DNA of 64,000 bases from Anthracocystis setariae. Lineage: Eukaryota; Basidiomycota; Ustilaginomycetes; Ustilaginales; Ustilaginaceae. Shown one piece after another: positions 1 to 9,827 of this stretch (position 1 is its first letter; each line of letters opens with the position of its first letter). The position numbers were made by a program, and so were the translations under genes. The stretch lies in contig CAKMXJ010000018.1 of the NCBI GenBank assembly GCA_928724745.1, forward strand, positions 186,001 through 250,000, read 5' to 3'. Under the pieces are notes generated by a model, which did not search any database, was not told the origin of the DNA, and was given only the letters and a program-made list of their open reading frames with translations.

Positions 1-580
1 TCTGCTCGACCTTGGTGGCGTCGGTTGTGTCGACGTGATCGGTGTAAATGTTCTGGTGCGAAGCCAAGTAACCAAGCAGACGGTTGGTACCACCGTAGAG
101 ATCGTCACCGGCGATGATACGTTCGCCAGCCTTGACGAGACGGGTGATGACATCGAGGCAGGCCATACCGGAGGAGACGGCGAAGCTGTACTTGCAGTTC
201 TGGAGCTGACACAGATGATGCTGAAGCATGGAACGGGTGGGGTTGCCGGAGCGAGAGTAGTCAAATTCGGCACCGGGAAGACCTTTGAAGGTGGCGGACA
301 TGTAGATGGGGGCGGAAGAGGAGCCGTACTGGTCCTTGTGGTTGGGGTCGTCTACAGTGGCGCACTGGGTGGCGAAGCGGTAGCCGTTGGGGCCACGACG
401 GTCCTTGTGCGAAATGAAGGGAAGCTTGAGGTCGGCATCGTCACCAAGGTCGGAGGGTTCGGGAGAGGTAGGGATGGAAGAGTCGAGCGAAGCGACTGAC
501 GAGGCGACGTCGGTGCTGAAGGGCGTCACAGTTGATGCCTGGGAGGAAGAGACGCTGTATGCGGCACGAGGAGCTGACAT
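1..580 (-). CDS. Cystathionine beta-lyase-like PLP enzyme, N-terminal part (cut by window edge)
   Basis: The reading frame begins at the ATG complementary to 578-580 and runs off the left edge, so only the first 193 residues are present. A Ser/Thr-rich leader of about 50 residues precedes a segment typical of the Cys/Met-metabolism PLP enzymes: the block YGSSSAPIYMSATFKG, then FDYSRSGNPTR, a substrate and cofactor region of the family, then FAVSSGMACLDVITRL and AGDDLYGGTNRLL. The PLP lysine lies beyond the edge and cannot be checked. The family cleaves or forms cystathionine in methionine and cysteine interconversion. The match looks best to fungal cystathionine beta-lyase (Str3 type), but cystathionine gamma-lyase or gamma-synthase cannot be excluded from this fragment. 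It is divergent from the NTF2-like gene. Confidence 0.8.
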   Translation of the reverse strand, partial: MSAPRAAYSVSSSQASTVTPFSTDVASSVASLDSSIPTSPEPSDLGDDADLKLPFISHKDRRGPNGYRFATQCATVDDPNHKDQYGSSSAPIYMSATFKGLPGAEFDYSRSGNPTRSMLQHHLCQLQNCKYSFAVSSGMACLDVITRLVKAGERIIAGDDLYGGTNRLLGYLASHQNIYTDHVDTTDATKVEQ

Positions 581-1362
581 GTTGGATAACTGGATGATCG
601 GCTCGGTTCAGAGGTGTAGAATGGTAGCAGTGAGTGGAACAAGTCGTTGCGCTAAAAGTGTTCACTGGTGTATGGTATGGTAGAATGTAGTTGGTTGTGC
701 GAAGGTTGCCGAAAGAGGGCGAGTTGAGGGTCGCCGCTCTTCAGGAATGGAGGTTGTGAGGGTATCGAGCAGTGTGCGCAGTTTGTTGCTGAACGATGAG
801 GATGATAGTCGAAGATGACAAGGAGCGAGTTGTTAGTGGTTGTGGGACGGGCTTCGTGAGTTAGTTAGTGAGTTGGTTAGGGTGCGTGTGCGTGTGCAGC
901 AAAAGAGCGCTCTAACGGCGTATCACCGACGAGAGGGCGAAAGCACACCCCGCCCCACTGCACGGCACGACACCGCAACTCCTCTTCCGATTCTTCCATA
1001 TTAACCACTTACTACTACTACTACACAAGTATTTGCCCCGTTGGCTATTGCAGCAGGCAGTTACAGAAGTTTGCAGCTCTGTACTGTACTGAACTGTAAA
1101 AATGCGAGTCATTTTTGTGCCCTGCAACAAAAAGAGACACAACACACATTAATTTATGGCGTGCTTTTTCTTGCTCTTCGGACTCGAAATCGGTTAAATC
1201 GGGGGAGAGAGACCGAGAGCGTGACGATAACGATGTGGCGGGATCTCGGAACTCGGGAATATTTTTGGATCTGGACGCTGCCCAACGGCGACACTTTCCA
1301 ATATTGAGCCAGAGGTCCATCTTCTCGTTCCTTTATGTGCACCATTGGCACAAATCACCAGC
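581..1362. other. Divergent intergenic region, lyase / NXT-like gene
   Basis: This 782-bp spacer holds the upstream sequences of two genes read in opposite directions. It contains a GT-rich stretch near 880-898 and one cluster of the ACTGT motif at 1079-1098. The short open frames here show no protein-like composition. I see no further gene. Confidence 0.6.
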
Positions 1363-2425
1363 ATGGCGACGATCGCAGCAACAGACAAACGACCGGATAG
1401 TCGTAGGTTGGCCGACTTTGCTGCCAAGGCAGCCGAAACTTTTGTCTCGGCATACTACGCCGCTTCGGACTCACCGCAACGCACCAACCTCGTACCCACC
1501 CTCTACCTCCCGACCTCGTCGATCGTCTGGAACGGCACACCGGTGAGTGGACAGCAGGAACTCACGGCCATGCTCAACAGTATGCCAGGAAGCAAGCATG
1601 AGGTGCACAGCTTTGATTGTCACGCTCTCGGCGGCGCTGTGGATGGAGGTAAGTTTCGAACCTTGTGGATGCTGCGATGATGTGGTATGGAGAGTTGGAA
1701 GATGATAGTAGCCTCGATTCGGAACGTACGTGTGAGGAGGCACGCGCAATGCGTACAAGTTTTACTTTCTCACAGTCGACGAGATCACAGACTCCCTGAT
1801 TCCTATCAGGGTGTTTGCGAGAGGCGATAGAAAGCCCAGTCCTCCATTCTCCCACTCTTTTTTCTCCGCTCTGCGACGGACGGGGGTGGTGTGGTGGAAG
1901 AGGACGCTTTTCATAAGGGTTCGATACAGTCTGCCAAGATTCATCGTCGTATCGAGTAGTATATGAAGCATACATTCTCACTCCCTCGTTCCCCCCCTTT
2001 GCGTTCTCCATTGATCCGTAACTAATTCTTTCCATTCCACTGCTTCGGGACGAATAGCCAACTTCCAACCACCCTCGATCATGCTCACCGTCTCAGGAAC
2101 CGTTTCGCACCACACACCTGAATCCTCGTCCGCACTAGCACCTTCATCGACAACATCATCAAACGCACCGAAATCCGCCACCTCTTCAACCCACGGTGCC
2201 AATCGCAATAGGGGCAATTTCGATCCGGACGCACCGGTTGCGTCGCATCCTCGAGCGTTTTCGCAGAACTTTGTGCTCGTAGATGTCGATACTGCAGCGA
2301 GGTCGTTGGGGATAACGGCGGGCGAGGGTGGCGTTGCAGTTAGTAATGCCACGGGGAAGGATGGCAGTGTCATTCTCAAGGCGAAATACGTGGTTCAGGC
2401 AGATAGTTTTCGGTTTGTCGGGTAG
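1363..2425 (+). CDS. NTF2-like mRNA export factor (NXT1/p15 type), one intron
   Basis: Two exons are supported: 1363-1648 and 2058-2425, joined by a GTAAGT...TAG intron of 409 bases. The split codon G|CC restores one frame and gives 217 residues. Exon 1 carries the N-terminal helices of an NTF2-like fold (FAAKAAETFVSAYYAASDS, LYLPTSSIVWNGTPVSG). Exon 2 gives the beta strands (IMLTVSGTVSHHT, FSQNFVLVDVD) and ends KAKYVVQADSFRFVG, the typical end of the p15/NXT family, which pairs with the Mex67/TAP export receptor at the nuclear pore. Human p15 is about 140 residues. The surplus here is mostly a Ser/Thr/Asn-rich loop of about 50 residues between two strands. The start is the first ATG in frame. 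It converges with the next gene. Confidence 0.8.
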
Positions 2426-2551
2426 ACAAGACAGCCGAGATCGCTCATGTGTAATCGAGTCATACCAAGAGGCACGAACGAAAGGGGTATAATTTGCAAG
2501 TACCAAAAGGAAGGAAAGCCGATAGCGTGGTGAAGAGACGAGGAGGACAGG

Positions 2552-3370
2552 TTAGAAGTCGGTGCGATTGAAGTGAGTGGAAAAGTCGTAGTCGACGTCA
2601 ACGTCGATGTCGATGTTGTTAAGCTTTTGAGTGGGTTGGGTGGGGTATTGTGTGAATCGGATTGGATCGAGTCGATTGAACATTTCTGAGTCGGGTAAGG
2701 AGGTTTCGGGGGCGGGGTTGTTGGAGAAGATCGAAGCTGTCGATGTGGATGACGAGAACGAGAGGTGCGGGAGGGAAGCGTTTTTCGTCGCTTGCTCTTC
2801 ATCTTGGTCTGTGTCGCTTGTGTCATCTTCTTCTCTGCGTCGTTTTGCGCTGCGTTGATGCGGTGCGGGGAGCGTGTCGGTGTCAACACAATGCTGGGAT
2901 TTGCGGATGTCTTGGAATGTGGTTGTTCCCATCCCTGAGGAGGACGACGAGGTGAAGGTCGGCGCAGTTTGAACACGTCTCCACGCTCTGCGACTGTTGG
3001 TGACGTTAGCCAGTACATCCCTTTCGCTGACGAAACCTGCTTGCGAGGAGGAAGTGGCGAGAGGGAAGGGGTCGAGCGATGTAGTGGTGCGAGAGTAGCC
3101 CTGGTTGATTCTGGATCGAATTCGCCAGCCCAGATTGGAAAGTTGGTTGTGAGTTTCCATATCTATCCTCCCCGGTCCAGATTTCTCCGCCGCCGATGAT
3201 GTATCTGTAGCGAAAGAGGAGGAGGAAGAGGAAGGGGAAGGGGAAGGGGAAGCGAATGAGCGTTCAGCTAGAGCAAATGCGGTTGGACGTTGACCGAAGT
3301 GTTTCTTGAATGCTCTTGTATAGTCCGACTCGGCACCAGCTGCTGTGATGGGGTGGTTGTACGAGCTCAT
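2552..3370 (-). CDS. Candidate ribonucleotide reductase regulator (Spd1/Dif1-like)
   Basis: A single frame of 272 residues, mostly low-complexity and Ser-rich. The one conserved-looking block, near residues 77-93, is LSNLGWRIRSRINQGYSR. It fits the N-x-G-x-R-x-R-x5-G-Y pattern that I associate with the fungal ribonucleotide reductase inhibitor family containing Spd1 and Dif1, small disordered proteins that restrain or relocalise the enzyme subunits outside S phase and after damage. A basic cluster (SAKRRRE) could be a nuclear signal. The acidic C-terminus ends DVDYDFSTHFNRTDF. The length exceeds Spd1 and Dif1, the extra being Ser-rich linker. Upstream, two ACGCGT boxes lie 208-224 bases before the start, which agrees with a DNA-synthesis role. 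The family call rests on one motif and is moderate. Confidence 0.55.
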   Translation of the reverse strand: MSSYNHPITAAGAESDYTRAFKKHFGQRPTAFALAERSFASPSPSPSSSSSSFATDTSSAAEKSGPGRIDMETHNQLSNLGWRIRSRINQGYSRTTTSLDPFPLATSSSQAGFVSERDVLANVTNSRRAWRRVQTAPTFTSSSSSGMGTTTFQDIRKSQHCVDTDTLPAPHQRSAKRRREEDDTSDTDQDEEQATKNASLPHLSFSSSTSTASIFSNNPAPETSLPDSEMFNRLDPIRFTQYPTQPTQKLNNIDIDVDVDYDFSTHFNRTDF

Positions 3371-4164
3371 CGTTTGCTTGCTTATCGAGTGATGCTTGGT
3401 TTAGTCGATGGATTACGTGTGATCGGATGAGGGCCAAGTACCGATGGTTGTGATGGGTGAGCAGAGTGGAGCTTAGTTCAATGTGATCGTAGCAAAGAGT
3501 AGAGAATGATTGATTTCATTTCGTTTCATTTCGGGTGCAGTTGCAATATTCACGAGTCGCGCGTCACTGTTGCTGCTACGCGTAACACACGCGTCGATGG
3601 CGTACAGTACAGTACTTTACGCTACTTACTTGCAATTTACCCCTCTCGCAACAGTCACATGCTCCCACACTGCTGCATCTTTTGCTGGGATCTGACATGT
3701 GATATAATAAATTCAAAGCGCCAATAATGCACGAGCGTCATAGCCGCAACCTCGATCAAAATCGACCATTTTCACACCATCCTCACGCAGACACCGCGAG
3801 ACAAGCAAAATCAACCTCAAACGACAGCGCACAACCGCACAACAAGATCTGGATCCAGTCTTCAGAAGCGGAATTGAATTCAAATGGGTCAAAGATGATA
3901 GTAGTGTACGACCTCGGACAGAAGAGAACGGGAGAGACGAGAGTGTGCGTGCGTGTAAGCATCGCGAATGGCAAGGGATCTACCGAGCCAAGAACAGGGA
4001 CGAGATCGTTTGGGAGGCTCGGGTCTAGACTTGTGGATTAGCCTCAGCTTAATGGTTCCACCACCAGGCAGGCACAGCACCGAACCTATCGTCTTGTGTG
4101 TGGTGAGGAGGTCAAAGTGGCATCTGTACTTGACTATTTGCTGAGACACCACGTGACAGCGTAT
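3371..4164. other. Intergenic region, upstream of the Spd1/Dif1-like gene
   Basis: This 794-bp spacer holds the promoter side of the Spd1/Dif1-like gene and the 3' end of the oxysterol-binding protein gene. It contains paired ACGCGT sites at 3578-3594 and an ACAGT cluster at 3602-3616. No further coding sequence is convincing. Confidence 0.6.
3578..3594. promoter_or_regulatory. Paired ACGCGT boxes (MCB-like, possible MBF sites)
   Basis: Two perfect palindromic ACGCGT hexamers occupy 3578-3583 and 3589-3594, five bases apart. A related CGCGCGTCA lies just before, at 3558-3566. In yeasts ACGCGT is the MluI cell-cycle box bound by the MBF complex, which drives G1/S genes including those for nucleotide supply. 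The position, about 0.2 kb upstream of the minus-strand gene starting at 3370, is suitable. That MBF binds here is inference. Single ACGCGT copies also occur inside coding sequence elsewhere in the window, so the pairing is what matters. Confidence 0.5.
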
Positions 4165-5364
4165 CTACGTCGACTTTGCAAAGTACTCGACCACCACTGC
4201 TGATCTGTAATCGTCGCTGGGCATGGCATCCATCTTGGGATAGTACTTCTCCCCCTTCTGAACGAAGAACCTCGGCTCCCAAGTGGTGCCACTCTCCTCC
4301 CTTTCCTTTGCCAACGCTCGCTGTTTCTCCTCGATCGCACTCTTGCTCTCGGTCGCCTTGTCCAGATCCTTCTCCTTGATTCCTTCAGTCACCTTGCTCC
4401 ACAGGCGTCTCGATTCGTTCTCCTCCTGCTCATCTTCAGGGATGACTTCCTTTTGGACGGTGTTGGCCTTGTGTGCGTCAAACAGCTCTTCGTGCTTGCC
4501 CGTGGCCGAGTCCTTGTAGTCCATCGAGTCGCTCCACTTGCCAGTGATCTCGCCCACCGTCTTGGAACCCTTGGTCACCTTGCCGCCAATCGCATTGTAC
4601 GTGCCTGTAAAGTAGCCCTTGGTCTTGAACTCGACGTCGCAACTCAAGTCGGTCTTGTCGTTGCGGATCCGACTGGTATCGCCCAGCTCCAACACCATCT
4701 TACCAAACAGGATTCCCCTCGCATACATGTTGGGCATGCTGATCTGGTACTCTCCGTCCTCCTGCTTGTCTAACAACACGACGCGGTTCTCGCCGCCCAT
4801 GATGGTTGCTGCCGAATTGCCGAGGAACTTGCTCTTGGGCTTCAACTCGCCGTAGAACAGCAGATTGTTCTCTGGCGAGACATAGTAGTAGGCGCTGACG
4901 GGCGGATGGTGACTGACCTGCTCGGCAATGTAAAATCCACGCGTTCCGTCGGCGTACGTGTAGCTGCATCGGAAGAACTCGCCAAGGATGGGGTTGTACG
5001 GCTTCTTGACACCCTTGGGCTTGATGTGCCATCCTGACAAGTAGTAACGCGTCACTTGCAAAAATCGCTGTTCGGGACTGTCGATCTTGCCTGCTCCAAA
5101 GATCAAGTCCGGGTGCGACATGAAGTCGGTGATCCTCTCGAGCATGGAACGCGGTTCGAGCACAAACGTGGGGAGCGTCACTTTGGAGAGGTCCATTCCT
5201 ATGCGGAGCTGACCGATGAGGGACATGAGGATGTTGCCGGACTCTTCGTCAAGCTCTTCGGTGTCATCGGCGTTGGCACCCTCGGGAGGTCGATCCTCCT
5301 TGGACGGCTTGATATGCGATTTGGCGCCCGAGACGGCACCCGAGACGGAATCGAGGAGACCCAT
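4165..5364 (-). CDS. KES1: Oxysterol-binding protein, Kes1/Osh4 type
   Basis: A complete 399-residue frame, close in size to the short yeast protein Osh4/Kes1 (434). The family signature EQVSHHPP is at residues 148-155; its two histidines contact the phosphate of PI4P in Osh4. Other family blocks are visible: LPTFVLEPRSMLERITDF at 64-81 and KPYNPILGEFF at 121-131. There is no PH domain, ankyrin repeat or FFAT motif, so it is the minimal sterol/PI4P exchange domain acting between the ER and Golgi or plasma membrane. The C-terminal third has a charged helical stretch (KEKDLDKATESKSAIEEKQR) before a final WEPRFF block, as in other family members. The first ATG is used because the conserved domain follows shortly after it. 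Confidence 0.93.
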   Translation of the reverse strand: MGLLDSVSGAVSGAKSHIKPSKEDRPPEGANADDTEELDEESGNILMSLIGQLRIGMDLSKVTLPTFVLEPRSMLERITDFMSHPDLIFGAGKIDSPEQRFLQVTRYYLSGWHIKPKGVKKPYNPILGEFFRCSYTYADGTRGFYIAEQVSHHPPVSAYYYVSPENNLLFYGELKPKSKFLGNSAATIMGGENRVVLLDKQEDGEYQISMPNMYARGILFGKMVLELGDTSRIRNDKTDLSCDVEFKTKGYFTGTYNAIGGKVTKGSKTVGEITGKWSDSMDYKDSATGKHEELFDAHKANTVQKEVIPEDEQEENESRRLWSKVTEGIKEKDLDKATESKSAIEEKQRALAKEREESGTTWEPRFFVQKGEKYYPKMDAMPSDDYRSAVVVEYFAKST

Positions 5365-5666
5365 GGTGACGAATCAACGAATGGATGCGCTGTCAGCTGG
5401 TGTGATTGGATGGATGATGCGATAGCGAACGATTCCTGGATGCGCTTTCTATGCAATGCTATGGTGAAAGCGGCGATGATGGTTTCGCTCTGCAGCGGAG
5501 AAGCCAAGGGACCAAGCTCGACCAGACACAGCAAGTGGAAGCGATCAGAAGTCAATTGTCTGACGAATCGGCGTCAGCGTCGAGATCGGAGGTGGGCAAA
5601 GTGGATGCTGGAAAATGGTGGTAACGTGGATAGTGGAGGAGGGAGAGAATCAGAGAAAGAGAATCA

Positions 5667-5671
<5 letters not shown>

Positions 5672-5706
<35 letters not shown>
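5672..5706. repeat. GA dinucleotide microsatellite
   Basis: About 17 uninterrupted AG units, roughly 310 bases upstream of the KES1 start. On the gene's own strand this is a CT tract, as found in several other upstream regions of this window. Confidence 0.95.
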
Positions 5707-5708
<2 letters not shown>

Positions 5709-6475
5709 AGAGGACAAGAGTGACAGCGCGAGGGAGAGACACAGCAGCGCTCAGTGTGGAACAGTGACGCACAGATTGAGTCGACAGAGCAGCGGCTGCT
5801 GATCGCAGTTGAGCAGCAGAGGCGGAATAAAGGGGCAGTCGGTACAGTGTAGTGAATATGAAAGCGGATCCAATTTTGGGCGGCCCGGGCGCCTAGTCTG
5901 GTAACTCTGTTATTAATAATTGTAGGGAGTGAGAACTGTACACAGTCTGTTGCGGGTCAAAGCATCCGCATCAAAAACAAATTTTAAAAAAACAAAAAAA
6001 AAAAAATTAAAAAAATCTGGCGAATCTAATTTTACAATACTCGAGGCAACTCGGAGGTTGTGAGATGACGCATCTCAGCATTCAAGGCGCATGCACACAC
6101 TGGAAATCCCCCCTACTCGCGATCGACACCGCCAAGCCTCCTAGCTGGCCCTCGCACGGTTCCGCACGCAATTGTTGACCGCATCTCGCTCGCAATATTC
6201 GTTGGCTGTTACATTTTCTTACATCTACAGTATCTTGTCCATTCAACAGAGCGTCACCTCAACCATGCCAAGCTTTCGCAACGGCCTACGGCACTCGAAT
6301 GCACTCTCGTTCAACACGGACGCACACAACATTCGCACTCGTCATGCAATAAGATTCAGCAGCATACCATCGAGGCAGCCATCGTGGCAGATTTTTCTTT
6401 TTTCGTGAAGGGACAACAAAGCGCAAGGCTCAAGAGGAAAGATGCAACATAGCAAGTGAAAAGAGAACCGGAACC

Positions 6476-6519
<44 letters not shown>
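6476..6519. repeat. GAT trinucleotide microsatellite
   Basis: About 14 to 15 GAT units in the spacer beyond the 3' end of the Bni4-like gene. It yields artificial Ile- and Ser-run frames that are not genes. Confidence 0.95.
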
Positions 6520-6914
6520 GATGATCATGTTGGTGGTGGTGACGGTGGGAATGATGATGGAGCGCAGACATGATTGAGAATGATGGGGCACAGCAGTGAG
6601 TACGAGCCGCAAAAAATGGGAAAGAGACTTATATATATGAGCAAGGCCGAATGTGCTTGAGGAACCGAGTCAAGAGATGAATGCAGGTCGGTAACGAGGT
6701 GCAGAACGGAAAAAAAAAAGATGCACCGACGATGGTTTGCGTGTGGACCGTGATTGGATGAAACCAGGGTTGAAAGAAAGGAGCAAGGCGAGCAAATGAG
6801 GGGAGGAACAAAACGAGTTGAGATGACAAAGAGAAAGAGGGGAAGAGGGGATCAGGTAGCAACAAAGGCCATGCAACACGGTGCATGGCTAGAAACAAGC
6901 AAGGCGATCCGAAC

Positions 6915-9827
6915 CTAGACGAAAAAGTGCGTGTAGATGCGACTCGAAGGTGCAACGGCCATCTCTTCCATCTTGTATGTGTTGAGCTCTTCCTTGATGC
7001 GCTGCGCCAACAGTGGCGTAAGTCGGTTGCAAGTCGCCTGTTCACCACGTCGATCGTACACCGTGGCAGGCCACGTCGAGTGGAAGATCAGATCGTCCGC
7101 AAACGACAGCTTCTTCTTGGGCTGCATAGGTGCCGTCACCGATCGTTGCGGCAAAAAGTCGGCACCTGGATCCATCATCAGCGACAAGGTGGGCATCGAC
7201 GAGTTCGAGTGGTGTCCCAACATACCGCCAGCATGCTGAATAAGACCAGGCGAAGCGGATCGGGTCGGATATTCACCCGCGAGAGATCCAGGTCGAGACG
7301 ACACTGGCGAGTCCGTCTTGGCGAGACCATCCAGACGCTCGACACCTGCAGCATTGCTCGAGATGTGCGTCATGGTGCTAGAGCTATGCAACGTCGAAGA
7401 AGCCGAGGCGGTATGAGGGGCATCGTACGAGTTGGCACGGATGCGACCGGCAAAGGGCTTCTCGAACCCGCCGCTCAGCGACAGATCAGGAGTGGAAGCC
7501 GTCTTCTTCAAGATGCCCTTCGGATTCTTGAACTGAGCCGCACTGGCTCGAGACTTTTCGATGCCTTCACCCCAGTGTCGCAAGCTGTCGGTCTCAAACT
7601 CGTCCGAGGAATCCTCGCCGTTCAGGCCGCCAGCAGCCGGCATCTGCGGAGGTTCCAGCAAGGCACTGTCAAACGAAGCATCAAAGCCTTCCTCATCGGG
7701 ATAGACAATGCTGAGCCGCGGCGCCACAGCAGACACAATGGGCTCTGCTTCGCGTGGCTGGCCAGAGACGGCTTCACCGCATTGCTCCGACTCGGCGGCC
7801 CGGCCAGCCTCGAGACCGTTGGGAAGGTCCGAAGCGATCGAGCTGATGCTGCCACCGTTGCTGCTGCTACTGCCAAACCTCTTTCGCCAGCCACGCTTGG
7901 ACTTGAGCCTCTCTTTCTCCTTTTCAATCATCTTCTGACGATTCTCGCTGGCCTCCCGAGCCTTTGTCTCGGACTCTTGACGCTCTCGAGCAGCACGAGC
8001 TTCAGCTTCAGCTTGGGCTTGCATCTGGAGCTGATGTTGGCGAACATAAGAGGCAGCCGGGGTCATGCCAGCATCGCCAATGTGAGCCCTTTCCAATTCA
8101 ACCGTGGCGTGGCTGACCGAAGCAGAAGCTGGGGTTGCCTTCTTGCTCTTGGTAGGCTTCTTGGACTTGGTGTTGATCGCCGAATCATCCGAAGCCACCG
8201 GCGTGGTGCCAAACGAATCGCCTTGGATGCCATCGCGACCTTCGCGATCCTTGTCCTTGTTGAACATGTTGGTCAAGCCCATGAGCGAATGACGACGTGC
8301 CAGTTTGCCGAGGTTGCCCACCTTGCGCAGCATGACCGAAGCGCTCGACACTGTAGACGAGATCGAGATGTTGTCGGTGGAAGAATTGAACTTGCGGTTG
8401 AAGATGCTGCGCTTGCCCTCGTTGTTGTTCGAGAGAGGCGGTCGGGTTCCCCGACGAGACGTGATCGAAGCAGCCGAAGAGCCTGGAAGAGCCGATCCGT
8501 TGTCGGGAGTGCGCGGAGGTGAAGTGGATCGGGTCGATCCGGTCGAGGCATTGGTATCGCCAGAAGAGTTGGGCAGACCACCTTCGCGACCGAACACGGG
8601 ATTCTGGCGTCTAGCTGCCAGAGACGAGGTTCCAACATACGAACCTTGCTGCTGCTGCTGGATCTCGTTGAGGTTGGAGAAGGAAAGCGCCTTCTTGAGC
8701 TTGCTCGACAGACCGGTCTTTTTGGCCGCTTTGGGCGCATAGCCGGGCATGGGAGTCGAACGACCACCACCAACGCGATCGTCATCGCTGCCTCCGTACA
8801 CGGCTTCTTCGTCGTCGTCCCTAGCCGCCTGTCTCGACAAGGGCGAAGGCTTCTTGGACGATGAGGCGGAAGTGATGCTTGGAGCTTGGATGCGCTGCGA
8901 CGTGTTGATCGAGTGTAACGAGGCAGCCGAATCGGTGCGGTGGTGCGCGTGCTGGGCAGCAGAGGAAGTGCCAGTAGCGGTCCGGGAAGAGGCGTCGGAT
9001 GTGACCGAGGTCTGGCTGTTGGTGCGTGGTGGCTGACCGCGCAAGTGTGCGAGGCCACCCTGGGGAGTTCCGGAGCCTGGGATGGTTTTGGAGGCGGCGT
9101 TGTTGGTAAGCCCGGACGCTGAGGCCGAAGTCGGGGTAGCAGCAAAGCCGCGCTTACGCTCCGCAGCCAGCATGGGCGAAGTCTCGCGCGAAGAGGATTG
9201 CGAGGCTGTACTGCCCGTGCGAATGCGGGGTGTCATGGGACCCGACACCATCGAAGTGGGAGGGGCTGTGATGGTCGAAGGAAAACTCTGACTGTTGGGA
9301 CCGCCGATATCAGAGGAGGCGCTTCGTTGCGTACGGCGGTAGGGATGGAAGCCGCCTGGCGAGGAGACGGAAGAAGAAGCCGAATGACCGGGCGAAGTCA
9401 CTTGACCGAATTGTGTGGCTGGCATGGGCTGCGCCGTGAAGCTGCGCATTTGTTGCAGCTGGGGTGCACCAGCGTTATACGAAACACCTGGAAACGGTGC
9501 CATGACCGGGGTAGTGTGCTGCTGGTCACGACGGAAAGTGTCGTTGTAGGTGATATGGTTAGGTCGCTGCGGAGTGGAGGATGTGCGGCGACGGCTGTCA
9601 GATGCTGGACCGATATCGCTCGAGGCGGATTGCGAAGCCTGGTGTGCTGCGGCTGCTGCGGCTGCAGCGGCGTGTTGCTGGCCGTAAAATTGCTGGGCCT
9701 GCAACATTTGCTGGTACTGCATCCATGCAAACTGATTTTGGTGTTGCTGCTGCTGGGGCGTCATGTGAGGATAGTAACCAGGCGTAGATTGCCCAAACGG
9801 TTGTGTTTGAAATTGGCTGCCAAACAT
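6915..9827 (-). CDS. Bni4-like scaffold with PP1-docking C-terminus
   Basis: A 970-residue frame, largely disordered. It opens with a Gln/Ala-rich region (poly-Gln, and a nine-alanine run near residue 60), then Ser/Thr/Pro-rich sequence with basic patches and a charged helix (about residues 600-650). The only compact conserved region is the last 70 residues. KKLSF near residue 906 fits the RVxF-type docking motif for protein phosphatase 1, followed by STWPATVYDRRGEQATCNRL and a segment ending SRIYTHFFV. I recall this arrangement from the C-termini of fungal Bni4/Afr1-type proteins, which bring Glc7 phosphatase to the bud neck and organise chitin synthesis. The assignment rests on that region, so it is moderate. 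The 5' side faces a very long spacer. Confidence 0.55.
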   Translation of the reverse strand: MFGSQFQTQPFGQSTPGYYPHMTPQQQQHQNQFAWMQYQQMLQAQQFYGQQHAAAAAAAAAHQASQSASSDIGPASDSRRRTSSTPQRPNHITYNDTFRRDQQHTTPVMAPFPGVSYNAGAPQLQQMRSFTAQPMPATQFGQVTSPGHSASSSVSSPGGFHPYRRTQRSASSDIGGPNSQSFPSTITAPPTSMVSGPMTPRIRTGSTASQSSSRETSPMLAAERKRGFAATPTSASASGLTNNAASKTIPGSGTPQGGLAHLRGQPPRTNSQTSVTSDASSRTATGTSSAAQHAHHRTDSAASLHSINTSQRIQAPSITSASSSKKPSPLSRQAARDDDEEAVYGGSDDDRVGGGRSTPMPGYAPKAAKKTGLSSKLKKALSFSNLNEIQQQQQGSYVGTSSLAARRQNPVFGREGGLPNSSGDTNASTGSTRSTSPPRTPDNGSALPGSSAASITSRRGTRPPLSNNNEGKRSIFNRKFNSSTDNISISSTVSSASVMLRKVGNLGKLARRHSLMGLTNMFNKDKDREGRDGIQGDSFGTTPVASDDSAINTKSKKPTKSKKATPASASVSHATVELERAHIGDAGMTPAASYVRQHQLQMQAQAEAEARAARERQESETKAREASENRQKMIEKEKERLKSKRGWRKRFGSSSSNGGSISSIASDLPNGLEAGRAAESEQCGEAVSGQPREAEPIVSAVAPRLSIVYPDEEGFDASFDSALLEPPQMPAAGGLNGEDSSDEFETDSLRHWGEGIEKSRASAAQFKNPKGILKKTASTPDLSLSGGFEKPFAGRIRANSYDAPHTASASSTLHSSSTMTHISSNAAGVERLDGLAKTDSPVSSRPGSLAGEYPTRSASPGLIQHAGGMLGHHSNSSMPTLSLMMDPGADFLPQRSVTAPMQPKKKLSFADDLIFHSTWPATVYDRRGEQATCNRLTPLLAQRIKEELNTYKMEEMAVAPSSRIYTHFFV

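Larger units (their letters stand above)
5365..6914. other. Intergenic region between KES1 and the Bni4-like gene
   Basis: This 1.55-kb spacer is the upstream region of KES1 and the 3' flank of the Bni4-like gene. It holds a GA tract at 5672-5706, an A-rich stretch near 5975-6016 and a GAT repeat at 6476-6519. The short frames across it merely translate the repeats. No gene is seen. Confidence 0.6.

Noticed and set aside
6885..8522. 545-codon open frame antisense to the Bni4-like gene
   Set aside because: Arg-rich composition without domains, fully explained as the complement of the sense frame.
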